This document shows, one piece after another, positions 27,454 to 36,473 of a stretch of DNA of 64,000 nucleotides. The stretch lies in NCBI RefSeq assembly GCF_937888285.1, contig NZ_CALART010000077.1:1-64000 (forward strand). Direction: 5' to 3'. A program made the translations under genes and the position numbers. The stretch's first letter is position 1; the number at the start of each line of letters is the position of its first letter. This DNA comes from an uncultured Aquimonas sp. Its GTDB lineage: Bacteria > Pseudomonadota > Gammaproteobacteria > Xanthomonadales > Xanthomonadaceae. The notes below the pieces were generated by a model that was not told the DNA's origin, did not search any database, and worked only from the letters and a program-made list of their open reading frames with translations.

Positions 27454-27873
27454 AGCGGCCCCTTGGCCGAGGGATTCGGGATTCGGGATTCGGGATTGGC
27501 CAGCGAGCCTGCGCTGCTGCGAGAACGGTCGTGCAGGCACTCGCGGCGCGAGGGCTGCTTTCCACGCACGAGGTTCGCCTGAAGGCTTTAAAGCTTTGAC
27601 GGAGATCTCCACGAAGCCGGGTCGCCTGCGAGCGATTCCAAGATTCCGTACCACCCCTCTTGAGTGATCGGACTCTCGCCCAACCCCTGCCACCGCCGCC
27701 GCCACGAAGGCCGGCAGCACTGTCGTACAGCCACTCAGGAAAACTCGCCGCAGTCGGGAGAACCTTGGATCACCGTCCACGCCTTCGCGAGGACAGGCTC
27801 TTCGCGGGGATGACGAACCCGAATTTCTTCGAGAACACCTGGCCCGCCGCGCGGGGCGGAGAAGCTCTCAGGT
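27454..27873. repeat. Repeat-filled spacer: GGGATTC array and a copy of the CCCCGCGAAGG element
   Basis: Four heptamer units run from 27471 to 27499. At about 27766-27850 lies an inverted copy of a longer element. Its complement reads GCGGGCCAGGTG, TTCTCGAAGAAA, GGGTTCGTCATC, CCCGCGAAGAGC and on to ATCCAAGG. The same element is found twice, in opposite orientations, inside the DNA ligase gene at 55247-55392. No gene is supported here. Confidence 0.75.
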
Positions 27874-28740
27874 TCATTTGCCCAGCGGCTCGGAGAAGGC
27901 CGCTGCCATCTCCCGATAGAGCTCGCGCTGACGCTCGCCGCGCGCGGGCGGAGCCTGCACTTCGAGCAGCACGATCTGGTCGCCGGCAGGCGTGCCCGGC
28001 AGCCCACGCCCACGCAGGCGCAGGCGCCTGCCGGTATTGCTCTCCGGCGGAATCTTCAGTTCGACCGGTCCGCCGAGCGTAGGCACGCTCAACGTCGCGC
28101 CGAGCGCGGCCTGCCAGGGCATCACCGGCAGGCGATGGATCACGCTGCGGCCATCCACCTCGAAGCGCGGATGATCGCGATAGGCGATCTCCAGCAGCAG
28201 GTCGCGCCCCTGACCGCCCTGCCCTGCAAGACGGATGTTCTGTCCCGGCTGGATGCCCGCGGGAATCTTCACCTCCAGCGTGCGCCCGTCGATCTCCACG
28301 CGCTGGCGACCGCCTGCGTAGACGGTCTCGAGCTCGACCTCCAGCCGCATCTTGCGCTCGGCGCGCGGCGCCGGACCGCTTCCTGCCGATCCGCGACCAC
28401 CGCGCGCGCGCGCGCTTCCAAACAGCGAGTCGAAGAAGTCGCTGAAGCCACCGCCTCCGAAATCGCCCTGGCCACCGTCATAGTCCCAGCCCGGCGGCGG
28501 ACGGAAGTCCTGGCCCTGACGGAATCCGCCGGCGCGCAGCTGCTCGTAGGCGTTGCGCTTGCCCGGATCCTTCAGCACTTCGTAGGCCTCGTTGATCGCC
28601 TTGAAGCGCTCCTCGGCCCCGGCCTCCTTGCTGACGTCGGGGTGGTACTTGCGGGCCAGCCGACGGTAGGCGGCCTTGATGTCCGCGTCGCTGGCGCCCG
28701 GCTCCACGCCCAGCGTCTTGTAGTAGTCCTTGAACTCCAT
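27874..28740 (-). CDS. cbpA: CbpA/DnaJ-type co-chaperone
   Basis: This 288-residue J-domain protein has an N-terminal J domain (1-70) with the essential HPD in KYHPDVSK and a Gly/Phe-rich linker (about 90-120). Two C-terminal DnaJ substrate domains follow. The zinc-finger domain of DnaJ is absent, which points to CbpA (curved-DNA-binding, stress-linked DnaJ analogue). The ATG at 28740 gives MEFKDYYKTLGV. It follows the small heat-shock gene on the same strand, separated by a large hairpin. Confidence 0.92.
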   Translation of the reverse strand: MEFKDYYKTLGVEPGASDADIKAAYRRLARKYHPDVSKEAGAEERFKAINEAYEVLKDPGKRNAYEQLRAGGFRQGQDFRPPPGWDYDGGQGDFGGGGFSDFFDSLFGSARARGGRGSAGSGPAPRAERKMRLEVELETVYAGGRQRVEIDGRTLEVKIPAGIQPGQNIRLAGQGGQGRDLLLEIAYRDHPRFEVDGRSVIHRLPVMPWQAALGATLSVPTLGGPVELKIPPESNTGRRLRLRGRGLPGTPAGDQIVLLEVQAPPARGERQRELYREMAAAFSEPLGK

Positions 28741-28820
28741 GAGGCTTCCGAAAGCTCTGTGCTGCCAACTCGTGTGATCGACCAGGTTGAGGCCTCGCTC
28801 GACGAAGCCCGCCCGATCAT

Positions 28821-28851
28821 GCAAAGCCCGCGGACCGGCCGCGGGCTTTGC
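28821..28851. terminator. Strong hairpin between hsp20 and cbpA
   Basis: Perfect 13-base-pair arms GCAAAGCCCGCGG/CCGCGGGCTTTGC with a 5-base loop lie 22 bases after the hsp20 stop. There is no U-tract, so it may attenuate rather than end transcription into cbpA. Confidence 0.55.
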
Positions 28852-28873
28852 AAGCTTAACCGCTGGACCGGCC

Positions 28874-29338
28874 TCAGCCGGCGTTGACAGAGATCCGGCG
28901 CGGCGTGGTCTCGGGCCGCTTGGGAATCACGATCTCCGGCACCCCGTGCGCGCCCTTGGCCTCGATGCCGTCCGGATTGGCGGTGTCAGGCAGGGCGAAG
29001 CGACGGTAGAAGCTGCCGCGCGAGCGCTCGATGCGGGTGTAGTTGGCGCCCTCTTCCTTGCTCTCGCTGCTGCGCTCGCCGCGGATCGAAAGGATGCCCT
29101 TGTCCATGTGGATCTCGATGTTCTTCGGGTCGACGCCCGGAATGTCGGCCTCGATCACGAAACGGCTTGGCTCCTCGCGGATGTCGACCCGCGGCGCCCA
29201 CTGGCTGGTGACGACGTTCGACTGATCCCCTTCGGCGGGCTCGCCGAAGAAGCGCTCGAAGACCTGCTTCAGTTCGTTCTGCAGGCCGCCCTGGACAGCC
29301 CGGCTGTGATCGACCCAGGGATAACGTGACGTGCTCAT
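28874..29338 (-). CDS. Hsp20 small heat-shock protein
   Basis: This 154-residue ATP-independent holdase has an alpha-crystallin domain (about 45-140). Its VDIREEPSRFVIEADIPGV and GILSIRGERSSE strands match class A bacterial Hsp20 proteins. The start at 29338 follows an excellent AGGAGAG binding site. The C-terminal tail carries PKRPE instead of an obvious IxI motif. It probably works with the downstream CbpA in stress protection. Confidence 0.95.
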   Translation of the reverse strand: MSTSRYPWVDHSRAVQGGLQNELKQVFERFFGEPAEGDQSNVVTSQWAPRVDIREEPSRFVIEADIPGVDPKNIEIHMDKGILSIRGERSSESKEEGANYTRIERSRGSFYRRFALPDTANPDGIEAKGAHGVPEIVIPKRPETTPRRISVNAG

Positions 29339-29388
29339 GTCTGCTCTCCTGCTGGAAACGGGCGGCACCGCAGCCGCCGACGCTGCCA

Positions 29389-29417
29389 AAGGTGCGAGCG
29401 CCGCGCAGGATTTCAAG
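29389..29417 (-). promoter_or_regulatory. Candidate sigma-32 heat-shock promoter
   Basis: On the minus strand CCCTTGAAA, an excellent sigma-32 -35 match, is followed after about 14 bases by CGCACCTTT, a poor match to CCCCATnT. It lies about 55 bases before the hsp20 binding site. Confidence 0.4.
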
Positions 29418-29453
29418 GGCGGGTGAAAGCGCCGCGTTCAGCCGGATCCGGTT

Positions 29454-29957
29454 TCAGGGACGGCGTTCAAGCTCGACGAAATCGAAGGCCAGCGCATGGC
29501 GAGCGTCCGGCGGATGGTGACTGCGTGCGCGCTCCGCCCAAGCGCTGCGATCGAAGTCCGGGAACCAGGTGTCCGCACCATCGACCAGGGCGTCCACCTC
29601 GGTCAGATGCAGGCGCTGCGCCTGCGGCAGCAGCTGCGCGTAGAGCTCGCCGCCGCCGATCACCATCAGTGCCTCGGCGCGGGATTCTTCAGCGATGCCC
29701 AGCGCCGCCTCGACGCTGGCGACGGCCTGCATGCCCTCGAAGGGCACGCGACCGCTGCGGGTCAGCACCAGGTTGAGCCGCCCCGGCAGGGCGCGGCCCA
29801 GCGACTCCGCAGTCCTGCGGCCCATCAGCAGCGGCTTGCCCAGCGTCAGCGCCTTGAAGTGCTTCAAGTCATCCGGCAGCGACCAGGGCAGCGCATTGCC
29901 GCGGCCGATCGCCCGCGCGCGGTCCATCGCGACGACCAGCTCGATGCGCGGGCTCAC
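29454..29957 (-). CDS. folA: Dihydrofolate reductase
   Basis: This 167-residue enzyme reduces dihydrofolate to tetrahydrofolate with NADPH. Conserved features are the N-terminal strand with AIGRGNALPW, the acidic residue in LPDDLKHFK, the cofactor-binding GRRTAESLGR and VIGGGELY. The start is GTG, overlapping the thyA stop by four bases. Because ThyA produces dihydrofolate, the coupling places producer and recycler together. Confidence 0.96.
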   Translation of the reverse strand: MSPRIELVVAMDRARAIGRGNALPWSLPDDLKHFKALTLGKPLLMGRRTAESLGRALPGRLNLVLTRSGRVPFEGMQAVASVEAALGIAEESRAEALMVIGGGELYAQLLPQAQRLHLTEVDALVDGADTWFPDFDRSAWAERARSHHPPDARHALAFDFVELERRP

Positions 29958-30748
29958 ACCGCCACCGGCGCCTTGATCGCGGGATGCGGGTCATAGCCCT
30001 CGATCGCGATGTCCTCGAAACGGAAGGCGAACAGATCGCGCACCTCGGGGTTCAACCTGAGCCGCGGCAACGCGCGCGGACTGCGTGCGAGCTGCTCGCG
30101 CGCCTGCTCGAAATGGTTGGAGTACAGATGCGCATCGCCCAGCGTGTGAACGAAGTCGCCGACCTCGAGCTCGCAGACCTGGGCGACCATGTGGGTCAGC
30201 AGCGCATAGCTCGCGATGTTGAAGGGCACGCCGAGGAAGATGTCGCCGGAGCGCTGGTAGAGCTGGCAGGACAGCCGCCCCTGCGCCACGTAGAACTGGA
30301 ACAGGCTGTGGCAGGGCATCAGCGCCATCCGCTCCAGCTCGCCGACGTTCCAGGCCGAAACGATCAGCCGGCGCGAATCCGGGTTGCGGCGGATCTCATC
30401 CAGCACCCAGCGCATCTGGTCGATCGTGCGGCCATCCGCGGCCCGCCAGGCCCGCCACTGCTTGCCGTAGACCGGCCCCAGCTCGCCGTCCGCATCCGCC
30501 CACTCGTCCCAGATGCTGACCTTGTGCTCCCTGAGATAGGCGATATTGGTCTCGCCGCGCAGGAACCACAGCAGCTCGTGGATGATCGAGCGCAGGTGCA
30601 GCTTCTTGGTGGTGACCAGCGGGAAGCCTTCGCGCAGATCGAAGCGCATCTGCCAGCCGAACACCGAGCGCGTGCCGGTGCCGGTGCGGTCCGACTTCTC
30701 CGTGCCCTGTTCGAGCACGTGGCGCAGCAGATCGAGATAGGCCTGCAT
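29954..30748 (-). CDS. thyA: Thymidylate synthase
   Basis: This 264-residue enzyme makes dTMP from dUMP using methylene-tetrahydrofolate. The catalytic Cys is in LMPCHSLFQFYV, the dUMP-binding segment in QRSGDIFLGVPFN and the folate-site GDAHLYSNH near the C terminus. The length equals that of the E. coli enzyme. It lies in a minus-strand run dgkA-rlmI-lgt-thyA-folA. Confidence 0.98.
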   Translation of the reverse strand: MQAYLDLLRHVLEQGTEKSDRTGTGTRSVFGWQMRFDLREGFPLVTTKKLHLRSIIHELLWFLRGETNIAYLREHKVSIWDEWADADGELGPVYGKQWRAWRAADGRTIDQMRWVLDEIRRNPDSRRLIVSAWNVGELERMALMPCHSLFQFYVAQGRLSCQLYQRSGDIFLGVPFNIASYALLTHMVAQVCELEVGDFVHTLGDAHLYSNHFEQAREQLARSPRALPRLRLNPEVRDLFAFRFEDIAIEGYDPHPAIKAPVAV

Positions 30749-30768
30749 CCGAATCTCCTGATGTCGTG

Positions 30769-31641
30769 TCAGACCGAACGAGGCGTAGTCGCGCGCAGCG
30801 ACAGCCCGATCAGCAGCAGCCCGATCAGCACCAGCGGCAGGCTCAGCAGCATGCCCATGGTGAACCAGTCGAAGGCGAGGTAACCGATGTGCGCATCCGG
30901 CTCACGCACGAACTCGACGGCGAAGCGGAACAGCCCGTAGCCCAGCGCGAAGGCGCCGGACACCGCATAGCGCTTGCGCGGCTGGGCCGAGAACCACCAC
31001 AGCAGGCCGAACAGCACCAGGCCTTCAAGGAAGGCCTCATACAGCTGCGAGGGGTGGCGGGCGAAGGCGTCGAGCGCGCCCTGCGCATGCAGCTGCTGCA
31101 GCTCGGCCGCGGGCAGATCGCGGTACTCGCGCGGCAGGCCGCTGGGGAAGATCACCGCCCAGGCGACGTCGCTGGTGCGGCCCCAGAGCTCGCCGCCGAT
31201 GTAATTGCCGATGCGGCCGAACAGCAGACCCAGCGGCACCAGCGGGGCAACGAAGTCGAGCGTCTCCCAGATCGAGCGCCCCTGCCCACGCGACCACCAC
31301 CAGACGGCCGCCATCACGCCGAGCAGGCCGCCGTGGAAGCTCATGCCACCCTTCCATACGCGCAGGATCGACAGCGGATCCGCCAGCGCCTCCTGCCAGC
31401 CGTAGAACACGATGTAGCCGAGGCGGCCGCCCAGCACCACGCCAAGCATGCCGTAGAACATCAGGTCGCCGAAGGCCTGCTCGCTGACACCGAAGCGGCC
31501 CTGACGCAGGCGTTGCCGGCCCAGCCACCAGGCGGCACCAAAGGCCAGCAGGTACATGATTCCGTACCAGTGCACGGGCCAGCCGAAGACGCTGATCGCG
31601 ATCGGGTCGATCTGGTGCAGGTGGAAGTTCGACGCGCTCAT
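30769..31641 (-). CDS. lgt: Prolipoprotein diacylglyceryl transferase
   Basis: This 290-residue inner-membrane enzyme adds diacylglycerol to the lipobox cysteine of prolipoproteins. Seven helices and the family signature around GRIGNYIGGELWG, plus WKGGMSFHGG, are present. In this genome it would process the RND adaptor lipoprotein. The lgt-thyA neighbourhood is common in proteobacteria. Confidence 0.97.
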   Translation of the reverse strand: MSASNFHLHQIDPIAISVFGWPVHWYGIMYLLAFGAAWWLGRQRLRQGRFGVSEQAFGDLMFYGMLGVVLGGRLGYIVFYGWQEALADPLSILRVWKGGMSFHGGLLGVMAAVWWWSRGQGRSIWETLDFVAPLVPLGLLFGRIGNYIGGELWGRTSDVAWAVIFPSGLPREYRDLPAAELQQLHAQGALDAFARHPSQLYEAFLEGLVLFGLLWWFSAQPRKRYAVSGAFALGYGLFRFAVEFVREPDAHIGYLAFDWFTMGMLLSLPLVLIGLLLIGLSLRATTPRSV

Positions 31642-31645
31642 GCGA

Positions 31646-32845
31646 TCAGGCCGGCAGCACGCGGCAGACGTAGCCCTTCAGGTAGTCCGTCTCGACGATG
31701 GCGGCATGCACCGGATGATCGGCGGACTGCTGCAGCTGGCAGAGCACCTGCACCTGCCGATCGAGATGGCGCGCGCCGGCCTGGATGGCCTCCAGCAGGG
31801 CATCGCGGCCCATGTGGTAGCTGCAGGACGCACTCACCAGCAGGCCGTCGCGCTCCAGCACCTGCATGGCCATCTCGTTGATGCGGCGATAGGCCAGCGC
31901 GCCTTCCTTGAAATCCTTGCGGCGCTTGACGAAGGCCGGCGGGTCGAGGATCACCACGTCCCAACGGCGGCGTTCCGCCCTCGCCTGCTTCAGGTACTCG
32001 AAGGCATCGGCACAGACCGCTTCGACGGTATCGCCGAAGCCATTGCGCCGGGCGTTGTCGCGGATCTGCTCGCAGGCCGGGCCCGAGGCGTCGACGCAGG
32101 TGACTTCACTTGCGCCGAAGCCGGCGGCACGGATGCCCCAGGCGCCAACGTAGCTGAAGACATCCAGCACGCGCAGGCCCGGGACCAGTTTGCGCAGGCG
32201 GTCGCGATTGTCCTGCTGGTCGAAAAACCAGCCCGTCTTCTGGCCGTGCTGCACATCGACCGCAAACTTGAGCCCGCCCTCGTCGACGATGACCCGCTCC
32301 GGCACCTCGCCGAAGGCCACTTCGACATAGGAGGGCAGCCCTTCGATGGCGCGTGCGCCGCCGTCGTTGCGGAACAGCAGGGCGGCCGGGTTCAGCACCT
32401 TGCGCACGGCATCGACGATGGCGTCCTTCATGCGCTCCATGCCGGCGGTGCCGAGCTGGGCGACGACGACGTCGCCGAAACGGTCGATCACCAGGCCCGG
32501 CAGGCCATCGGATTCGCCGTAGACCAGGCGGTAGTGCGGCGTATCGAACAGGCGCTCGCGCAGGGCCAGGGCCACGTTCAGACGATGTACGAGCAGCGAG
32601 CGGTCCAGCGCGTGGCCGCCGCGGTCGAGCAGGCGCGCGCAGATCAGGGTCGAGGGGTTCACGTAGCCGGTGCCGACCGGCTTGCCGCCTGCGTCCAGCA
32701 CGTGCACCGGGCTGCCGGCTTCCATCGCCGTCAGCGGCGAACGCGCCACGTCGACCTCGTTGCTGAACACCCACAGGTGGCCGGCGCGCAGTCGGCGGTC
32801 TTCGCCGCGCTTCAGGATCAGGGCGGGGTAATCGGCAGCAGTCAT
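31646..32845 (-). CDS. rlmI: RlmI-type 23S rRNA (cytosine-5) methyltransferase
   Basis: This 399-residue enzyme has an N-terminal PUA RNA-binding domain (about 8-80) and a Rossmann methyltransferase domain. The SAM site includes VLDVFSYVGAWGI and the catalytic region DPPAFVKRRKD. RlmI modifies C1962 of 23S rRNA; other members of this YccW group can have related targets. It ends four bases before lgt. Confidence 0.9.
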   Translation of the reverse strand: MTAADYPALILKRGEDRRLRAGHLWVFSNEVDVARSPLTAMEAGSPVHVLDAGGKPVGTGYVNPSTLICARLLDRGGHALDRSLLVHRLNVALALRERLFDTPHYRLVYGESDGLPGLVIDRFGDVVVAQLGTAGMERMKDAIVDAVRKVLNPAALLFRNDGGARAIEGLPSYVEVAFGEVPERVIVDEGGLKFAVDVQHGQKTGWFFDQQDNRDRLRKLVPGLRVLDVFSYVGAWGIRAAGFGASEVTCVDASGPACEQIRDNARRNGFGDTVEAVCADAFEYLKQARAERRRWDVVILDPPAFVKRRKDFKEGALAYRRINEMAMQVLERDGLLVSASCSYHMGRDALLEAIQAGARHLDRQVQVLCQLQQSADHPVHAAIVETDYLKGYVCRVLPA

Positions 32846-32885
32846 TGCGGGTATTTCCTTGTGGCCGGCGTTCAGCGCGGCGGGG

Positions 32886-33272
32886 TCAGGGCCAGACGCG
32901 CGGCAGAAGCAGCAGCGCCCAGCACAGCAGTACGTTCATCATCAGCACGAAGACCGCGGCCGAGCCCATGTCCTTGGCGCGGCCGGCGAATTCATTGTGT
33001 TCGGGCCCCATGCGGTCGACCGCCGACTCGATGGCCGAGTTCAGCAGCTCGGCCGACAGCACCAGCAGCAGGCTGCCGACCAGCAGCGCACGCTCCAGCG
33101 GCGTCTGCCCCAGCCACAGGCCCAGCGGACAGAGGATCACGAACAGGTAAACCTCCAGCCGGAACGAGGCCTCCAGCCGGAAGGCCGCCGCCAAGCCCTG
33201 CATCGACCATTTGAAGGCCTTCCACATGCCGCCGGGGCCGCGTGGAATCAGGGAGTTGACGCGGTCGGGCAT
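32886..33272 (-). CDS. dgkA: Diacylglycerol kinase
   Basis: This 128-residue membrane enzyme recycles diacylglycerol to phosphatidate. Three helices and the family signature ELLNSAIESAVDRMG are present. The start MPDRVNSLIPRG at 33272 matches homologues; a Met 13 codons upstream is less likely. Confidence 0.93.
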   Translation of the reverse strand: MPDRVNSLIPRGPGGMWKAFKWSMQGLAAAFRLEASFRLEVYLFVILCPLGLWLGQTPLERALLVGSLLLVLSAELLNSAIESAVDRMGPEHNEFAGRAKDMGSAAVFVLMMNVLLCWALLLLPRVWP

Positions 33273-33453
33273 GTGTTGCGAAGTCCAGGGCGGCGGCAGC
33301 CGCGAAGGCACGGCAGGCCGGATAGTGTAGTCGGCGCGCCCGGCTTGGCGAAGCGCCGACAGGCGCTACCATCCGCCTCCGGCCGTCACAGCGTCGGTGC
33401 GCGCGCGTCGCACATCCCCGATGCCGCGATCCACTCCACGGAGAAACACAACC

Positions 33454-34143
33454 ATGTTCGACCCCGAGCGACTACTGAAGCAGATGCTGGGCGGTGCCCT
33501 GGGCGGCACCCTGGGCGGCGATCGCGGCCGCAAGAAATACAAGTCGCGCGGCGGCATCGGCGGCGCCCTGGGCGGCCTGGGCACCGGCCAGAAGGCCGCC
33601 CTGGGCTTGGGCGCGCTCGGCGTGGCGATGGCCGCGTGGGAGCACTACAAGGGCCAGTCCGCCTCCACGGCGCAGCCTGCGCCAGCCGCACAGCCACTGC
33701 CGGCGATGAGCCCGCCGCCACCGCCGCCCCCTCCGCCACCGCCGCCCGCGCCCGCCGCACTGACGGCGTCCTCGGCAGCGCCCCAGGCGCTGGTGCCTGA
33801 GGCCCTGCTGGTGATCCGCAGCATGATCGCAGCCGCCGCCGCCGACGGTCTGATCGACGGCAACGAGCGCGAGGCCATCCTCGGTCGCGCCCAGGATGCG
33901 GGCCTCGACGCCGATGACCTCGCCGCCCTGCGCCAGGAGCTGGCACAGCCGCTGTCGATGCCAGAGCTGCTGGCGCAGACGCCGGCGCATCTGGCCGCCG
34001 AGGTCTATGCCGCCGCGCTGATCACCGTCAGCGTCGACACCGAGGCCGAGCGGCGCTGGATGCAGCGCCTGGCCGAAGGCCTGAAGCTCGATGATTCGCG
34101 GCGCGCCCAGCTCGACGCGCAGTTCGCCTCCCTTCCGCAGTAA
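33454..34143 (+). CDS. YebE-like DUF533 (TerB-fold) protein with polyproline stretch
   Basis: The protein has 229 residues. A Gly-rich N terminus (LGGALGGTLGG) and a short hydrophobic segment (about 45-60) precede a low-complexity linker with twelve prolines in a row (about residues 89-100). The C-terminal helical domain (about 115-225) has the acidic ADGLIDGNERE loop typical of TerB/DUF533 proteins. The role is unknown. The polyproline run should need elongation factor P for efficient translation. It is followed after 11 bases by the AIM24 gene. Confidence 0.88.
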   Translation: MFDPERLLKQMLGGALGGTLGGDRGRKKYKSRGGIGGALGGLGTGQKAALGLGALGVAMAAWEHYKGQSASTAQPAPAAQPLPAMSPPPPPPPPPPPPAPAALTASSAAPQALVPEALLVIRSMIAAAAADGLIDGNEREAILGRAQDAGLDADDLAALRQELAQPLSMPELLAQTPAHLAAEVYAAALITVSVDTEAERRWMQRLAEGLKLDDSRRAQLDAQFASLPQ

Positions 34144-34154
34144 AGGACGACCCC

Positions 34155-35165
34155 ATGCACGCTTGGTACCTCAGCTACGGCGGCCAGCAGATCGGCCCGC
34201 TCGACCACGCCGCCGCCGCCGCGCAGGCGCGGCAGAACCCCAACGGCCACTGCTGGCGCGCCGGCTTTGCCGAGTGGATGCCGATCAACGCCTGCACCGA
34301 GCTCACCGGCGCCGCCGGCGGCGCGATGGTGACGCCTGCCGCACCGCCGCCAGTGGGGCAGCGCAGCGCCGATGAGATCGACTTCCAGGTCTTCGGCCAC
34401 GACATGCAGTTCGTCGAGATCGAGCTGGATCCCGGCGAAAGCGCCGTCGCCGAAGCCGGCGCGATGATGTTCAAGGACGCGCAGATCCAGATGGAGACCG
34501 TGTTCGGCGACGGCAGCCACAGCGGCCAGGGCGGCAGCTTCATGGACAAGCTGCTGGGCGCCGGCAAGCGCGTGATCACCGGCGAGAGCCTTTTCACCAC
34601 GCTGTTCTCGAACGCCGGCAGCGGCAAGGCCAAGGTCGCGTTCGCCTCGCCCTATCCGGGCACGATCATCCCGCTGTCGCTGAAGAATCACGGCGGCCGC
34701 CTGATCTGCCAGAAGGACAGCTTCCTGTGCGCTGCGCGCGGGGTCAGCATCGGCATCTTCTTCCAGAAGAAGATCATGACCGCGCTGTTCGGCGGCGAGG
34801 GCTTCATCATGCAGAAGCTCGAAGGTGACGGTCAGGTCTTCGTGCATGCAGGCGGCACCGTGGTCGAGCGCGAGCTGAAGGCCGGTGAGCGCCTGGATGT
34901 CGACACCGGCTGCGTGGTCGCGCTCACCCAGACCGTGGGCTTCGACGTCAAGCCCGTGGGCGGCATCAAGTCGATGCTGTTCGGCGGCGAGGGCGTCTTT
35001 CTGGCCACGCTGACCGGTCCCGGCCACGTGTGGCTGCAGTCCCTGCCCTTCTCGCGCATGGCCGGGCGCATGTTCGCTGCGGCCTACCAGCGCGGTGGCA
35101 GCAAGGAGGAAGGCTCGGTGCTGGGCGGCCTCGGCGGCATCCTGTCGGGCGATCGCGGCTTCTGA
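34155..35165 (+). CDS. GYF_2-AIM24 (TIGR00266) fusion protein
   Basis: This 336-residue protein begins with a GYF_2 domain (WYLSYGGQQIGPLD; about 1-55), a Pro/Ala linker, then a TIGR00266/AIM24 beta-rich domain (about 72-320). Glycine-aromatic segments such as GGTVVERELKAGERLDVDTG recur in it. AIM24 proteins are widespread and of unclear biochemical role; GYF_2 domains usually bind membranes or proline-rich partners. The adjacent upstream gene encodes a twelve-proline stretch, which makes it a plausible GYF ligand, though this is untested. Confidence 0.88.
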   Translation: MHAWYLSYGGQQIGPLDHAAAAAQARQNPNGHCWRAGFAEWMPINACTELTGAAGGAMVTPAAPPPVGQRSADEIDFQVFGHDMQFVEIELDPGESAVAEAGAMMFKDAQIQMETVFGDGSHSGQGGSFMDKLLGAGKRVITGESLFTTLFSNAGSGKAKVAFASPYPGTIIPLSLKNHGGRLICQKDSFLCAARGVSIGIFFQKKIMTALFGGEGFIMQKLEGDGQVFVHAGGTVVERELKAGERLDVDTGCVVALTQTVGFDVKPVGGIKSMLFGGEGVFLATLTGPGHVWLQSLPFSRMAGRMFAAAYQRGGSKEEGSVLGGLGGILSGDRGF

Positions 35166-35181
35166 GCACGGCGTGAAACGC

Positions 35182-35214
35182 AGAAAGGCGCCGCACGCAG
35201 CGCGGCGCCTTTCT
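35182..35214 (+). terminator. Terminator hairpin after the AIM24 gene
   Basis: Thirteen-base arms AGAAAGGCGCCGC/GCGGCGCCTTTCT with a 7-base loop are followed by a short T-rich tail. Confidence 0.7.
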
Positions 35215-35260
35215 GCTTTGCCGTGGATTGATCCTCTGCCGAGGTTTCAGCCGGAGCGTT

Positions 35261-36295
35261 TCAGTCGGCCTTGTCGGGCGTGGTGCGCCCATCGGGATCA
35301 GCCTCATCGGCGAAGATCGCCACACCCCGATCGCCAGCGACGGTGACCCAGCCGCGGTACATGCCGGCGGTATTGAAGGGCATGCGGATCGCACCCTGGC
35401 CATCGATGGCGATGACCCCACCATCGCCGCCCAGTCTGGGCACCTCGTCCATCAGCACGGCATCGGCGGCGACTGCCAGGGTCTGCCCGCCGTAACGCAT
35501 GCGCGCACAGATGTCGTGCGCCACCGACAGGCGGATGAAGTATTCACCCCAGCCGGTCGCCGAGACGCCGCAGTGGGCGTCGGCATAGGTGCCGGCGCCG
35601 ATGATCGGCGCATCGCCGACCCGGCCCCAGCGCTTGTTGACCATGCCGCCGGTCGAGGTGGCCGCAGCGATGCGCCCGCGCTGATCGAATGCCACGGCAC
35701 CGACCGTGCCGAAATAGGTCGAGGCGGGAATCGCCGCCTGCGCCTTCTCGCGTTCGAGCACGGTCTGCAGCTGGTTCCAGCGCTGCTCGGTGCGGAAGTA
35801 GGACGGGTCCACCTGCTCGATGCCGCGCTCTGCGGCGAAGCGCTCCGCGCCCTCGCCGATCAGCATCACGTGCGGCGAGTCGTCCATCACCTTGCGCGCG
35901 AGATCAATCGGATTGCGCACCGTGCGCAGGCCCGCCACGGCCCCGGCGCGCCGCGTACTGCCGTCCATGATCGAGGCGTCGAGCTCGTTGTGGCCCTCGT
36001 GCGTAAAGACCGCACCCTTGCCGGCGTTGAAGTAGGGCGAGTCCTCCAGCACCTTCACCGCGGCCACCACGGCGTCGAGGCTGGCCCCGCCCTCGGACAG
36101 CACGGCCGAACCTGCGTCCAGCGCGCGGTTGAGATCGGCGCGGATGGCAGCATCGATCTCCGGGGTGATCGCCTCGCGGGTGAGGGTGCCGGCGCCGCCG
36201 TGGATGACCAAGGCGAAGCGGCCATCCTCAGCGTGCGCGGCGAACGGCAGGGCAAGCGAGAGGGCAAGGCAGAGACGCGAGCGGCGGACAGTCAT
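35261..36295 (-). CDS. Isoaspartyl peptidase/asparaginase-type Ntn hydrolase, exported
   Basis: This 344-residue precursor has a signal peptide (about 1-23, AAHA-ED) and the asparaginase-2 fold. The autoprocessing site, with Thr as the expected nucleophile, is in STYFGTVGAVA (about residue 213), preceded by the usual variable linker. The family hydrolyses isoaspartyl dipeptides and L-asparagine. The start at 36295 gives the clean signal peptide. The location is inferred as periplasmic. Confidence 0.9.
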   Translation of the reverse strand: MTVRRSRLCLALSLALPFAAHAEDGRFALVIHGGAGTLTREAITPEIDAAIRADLNRALDAGSAVLSEGGASLDAVVAAVKVLEDSPYFNAGKGAVFTHEGHNELDASIMDGSTRRAGAVAGLRTVRNPIDLARKVMDDSPHVMLIGEGAERFAAERGIEQVDPSYFRTEQRWNQLQTVLEREKAQAAIPASTYFGTVGAVAFDQRGRIAAATSTGGMVNKRWGRVGDAPIIGAGTYADAHCGVSATGWGEYFIRLSVAHDICARMRYGGQTLAVAADAVLMDEVPRLGGDGGVIAIDGQGAIRMPFNTAGMYRGWVTVAGDRGVAIFADEADPDGRTTPDKAD

Positions 36296-36413
36296 GGCTT
36301 GGGGCGCTGCTCTGAGGATGGGTCCGGCACCATCGCGACTGCGCGGATCATCGGTCAAGTGCCGATCGCATCGCCCGGCGACCCTGCTTCGCCACAGCAC
36401 GTGCCGTGAGCCG

Positions 36414-36449
36414 AAAAAGGCGAAAGCCCGGCACAAGGCCGGGCTTTCG
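36414..36449 (-). terminator. Intrinsic terminator of ompA
   Basis: A twelve-base-pair stem CGAAAGCCCGGC/GCCGGGCTTTCG with an ACAAG loop is followed on the minus strand by CCTTTTTC. It lies about 25 bases after the ompA stop. Confidence 0.85.
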
Positions 36450-36473
36450 GGTCTTGCAGGCTGCGCGGGCAGA

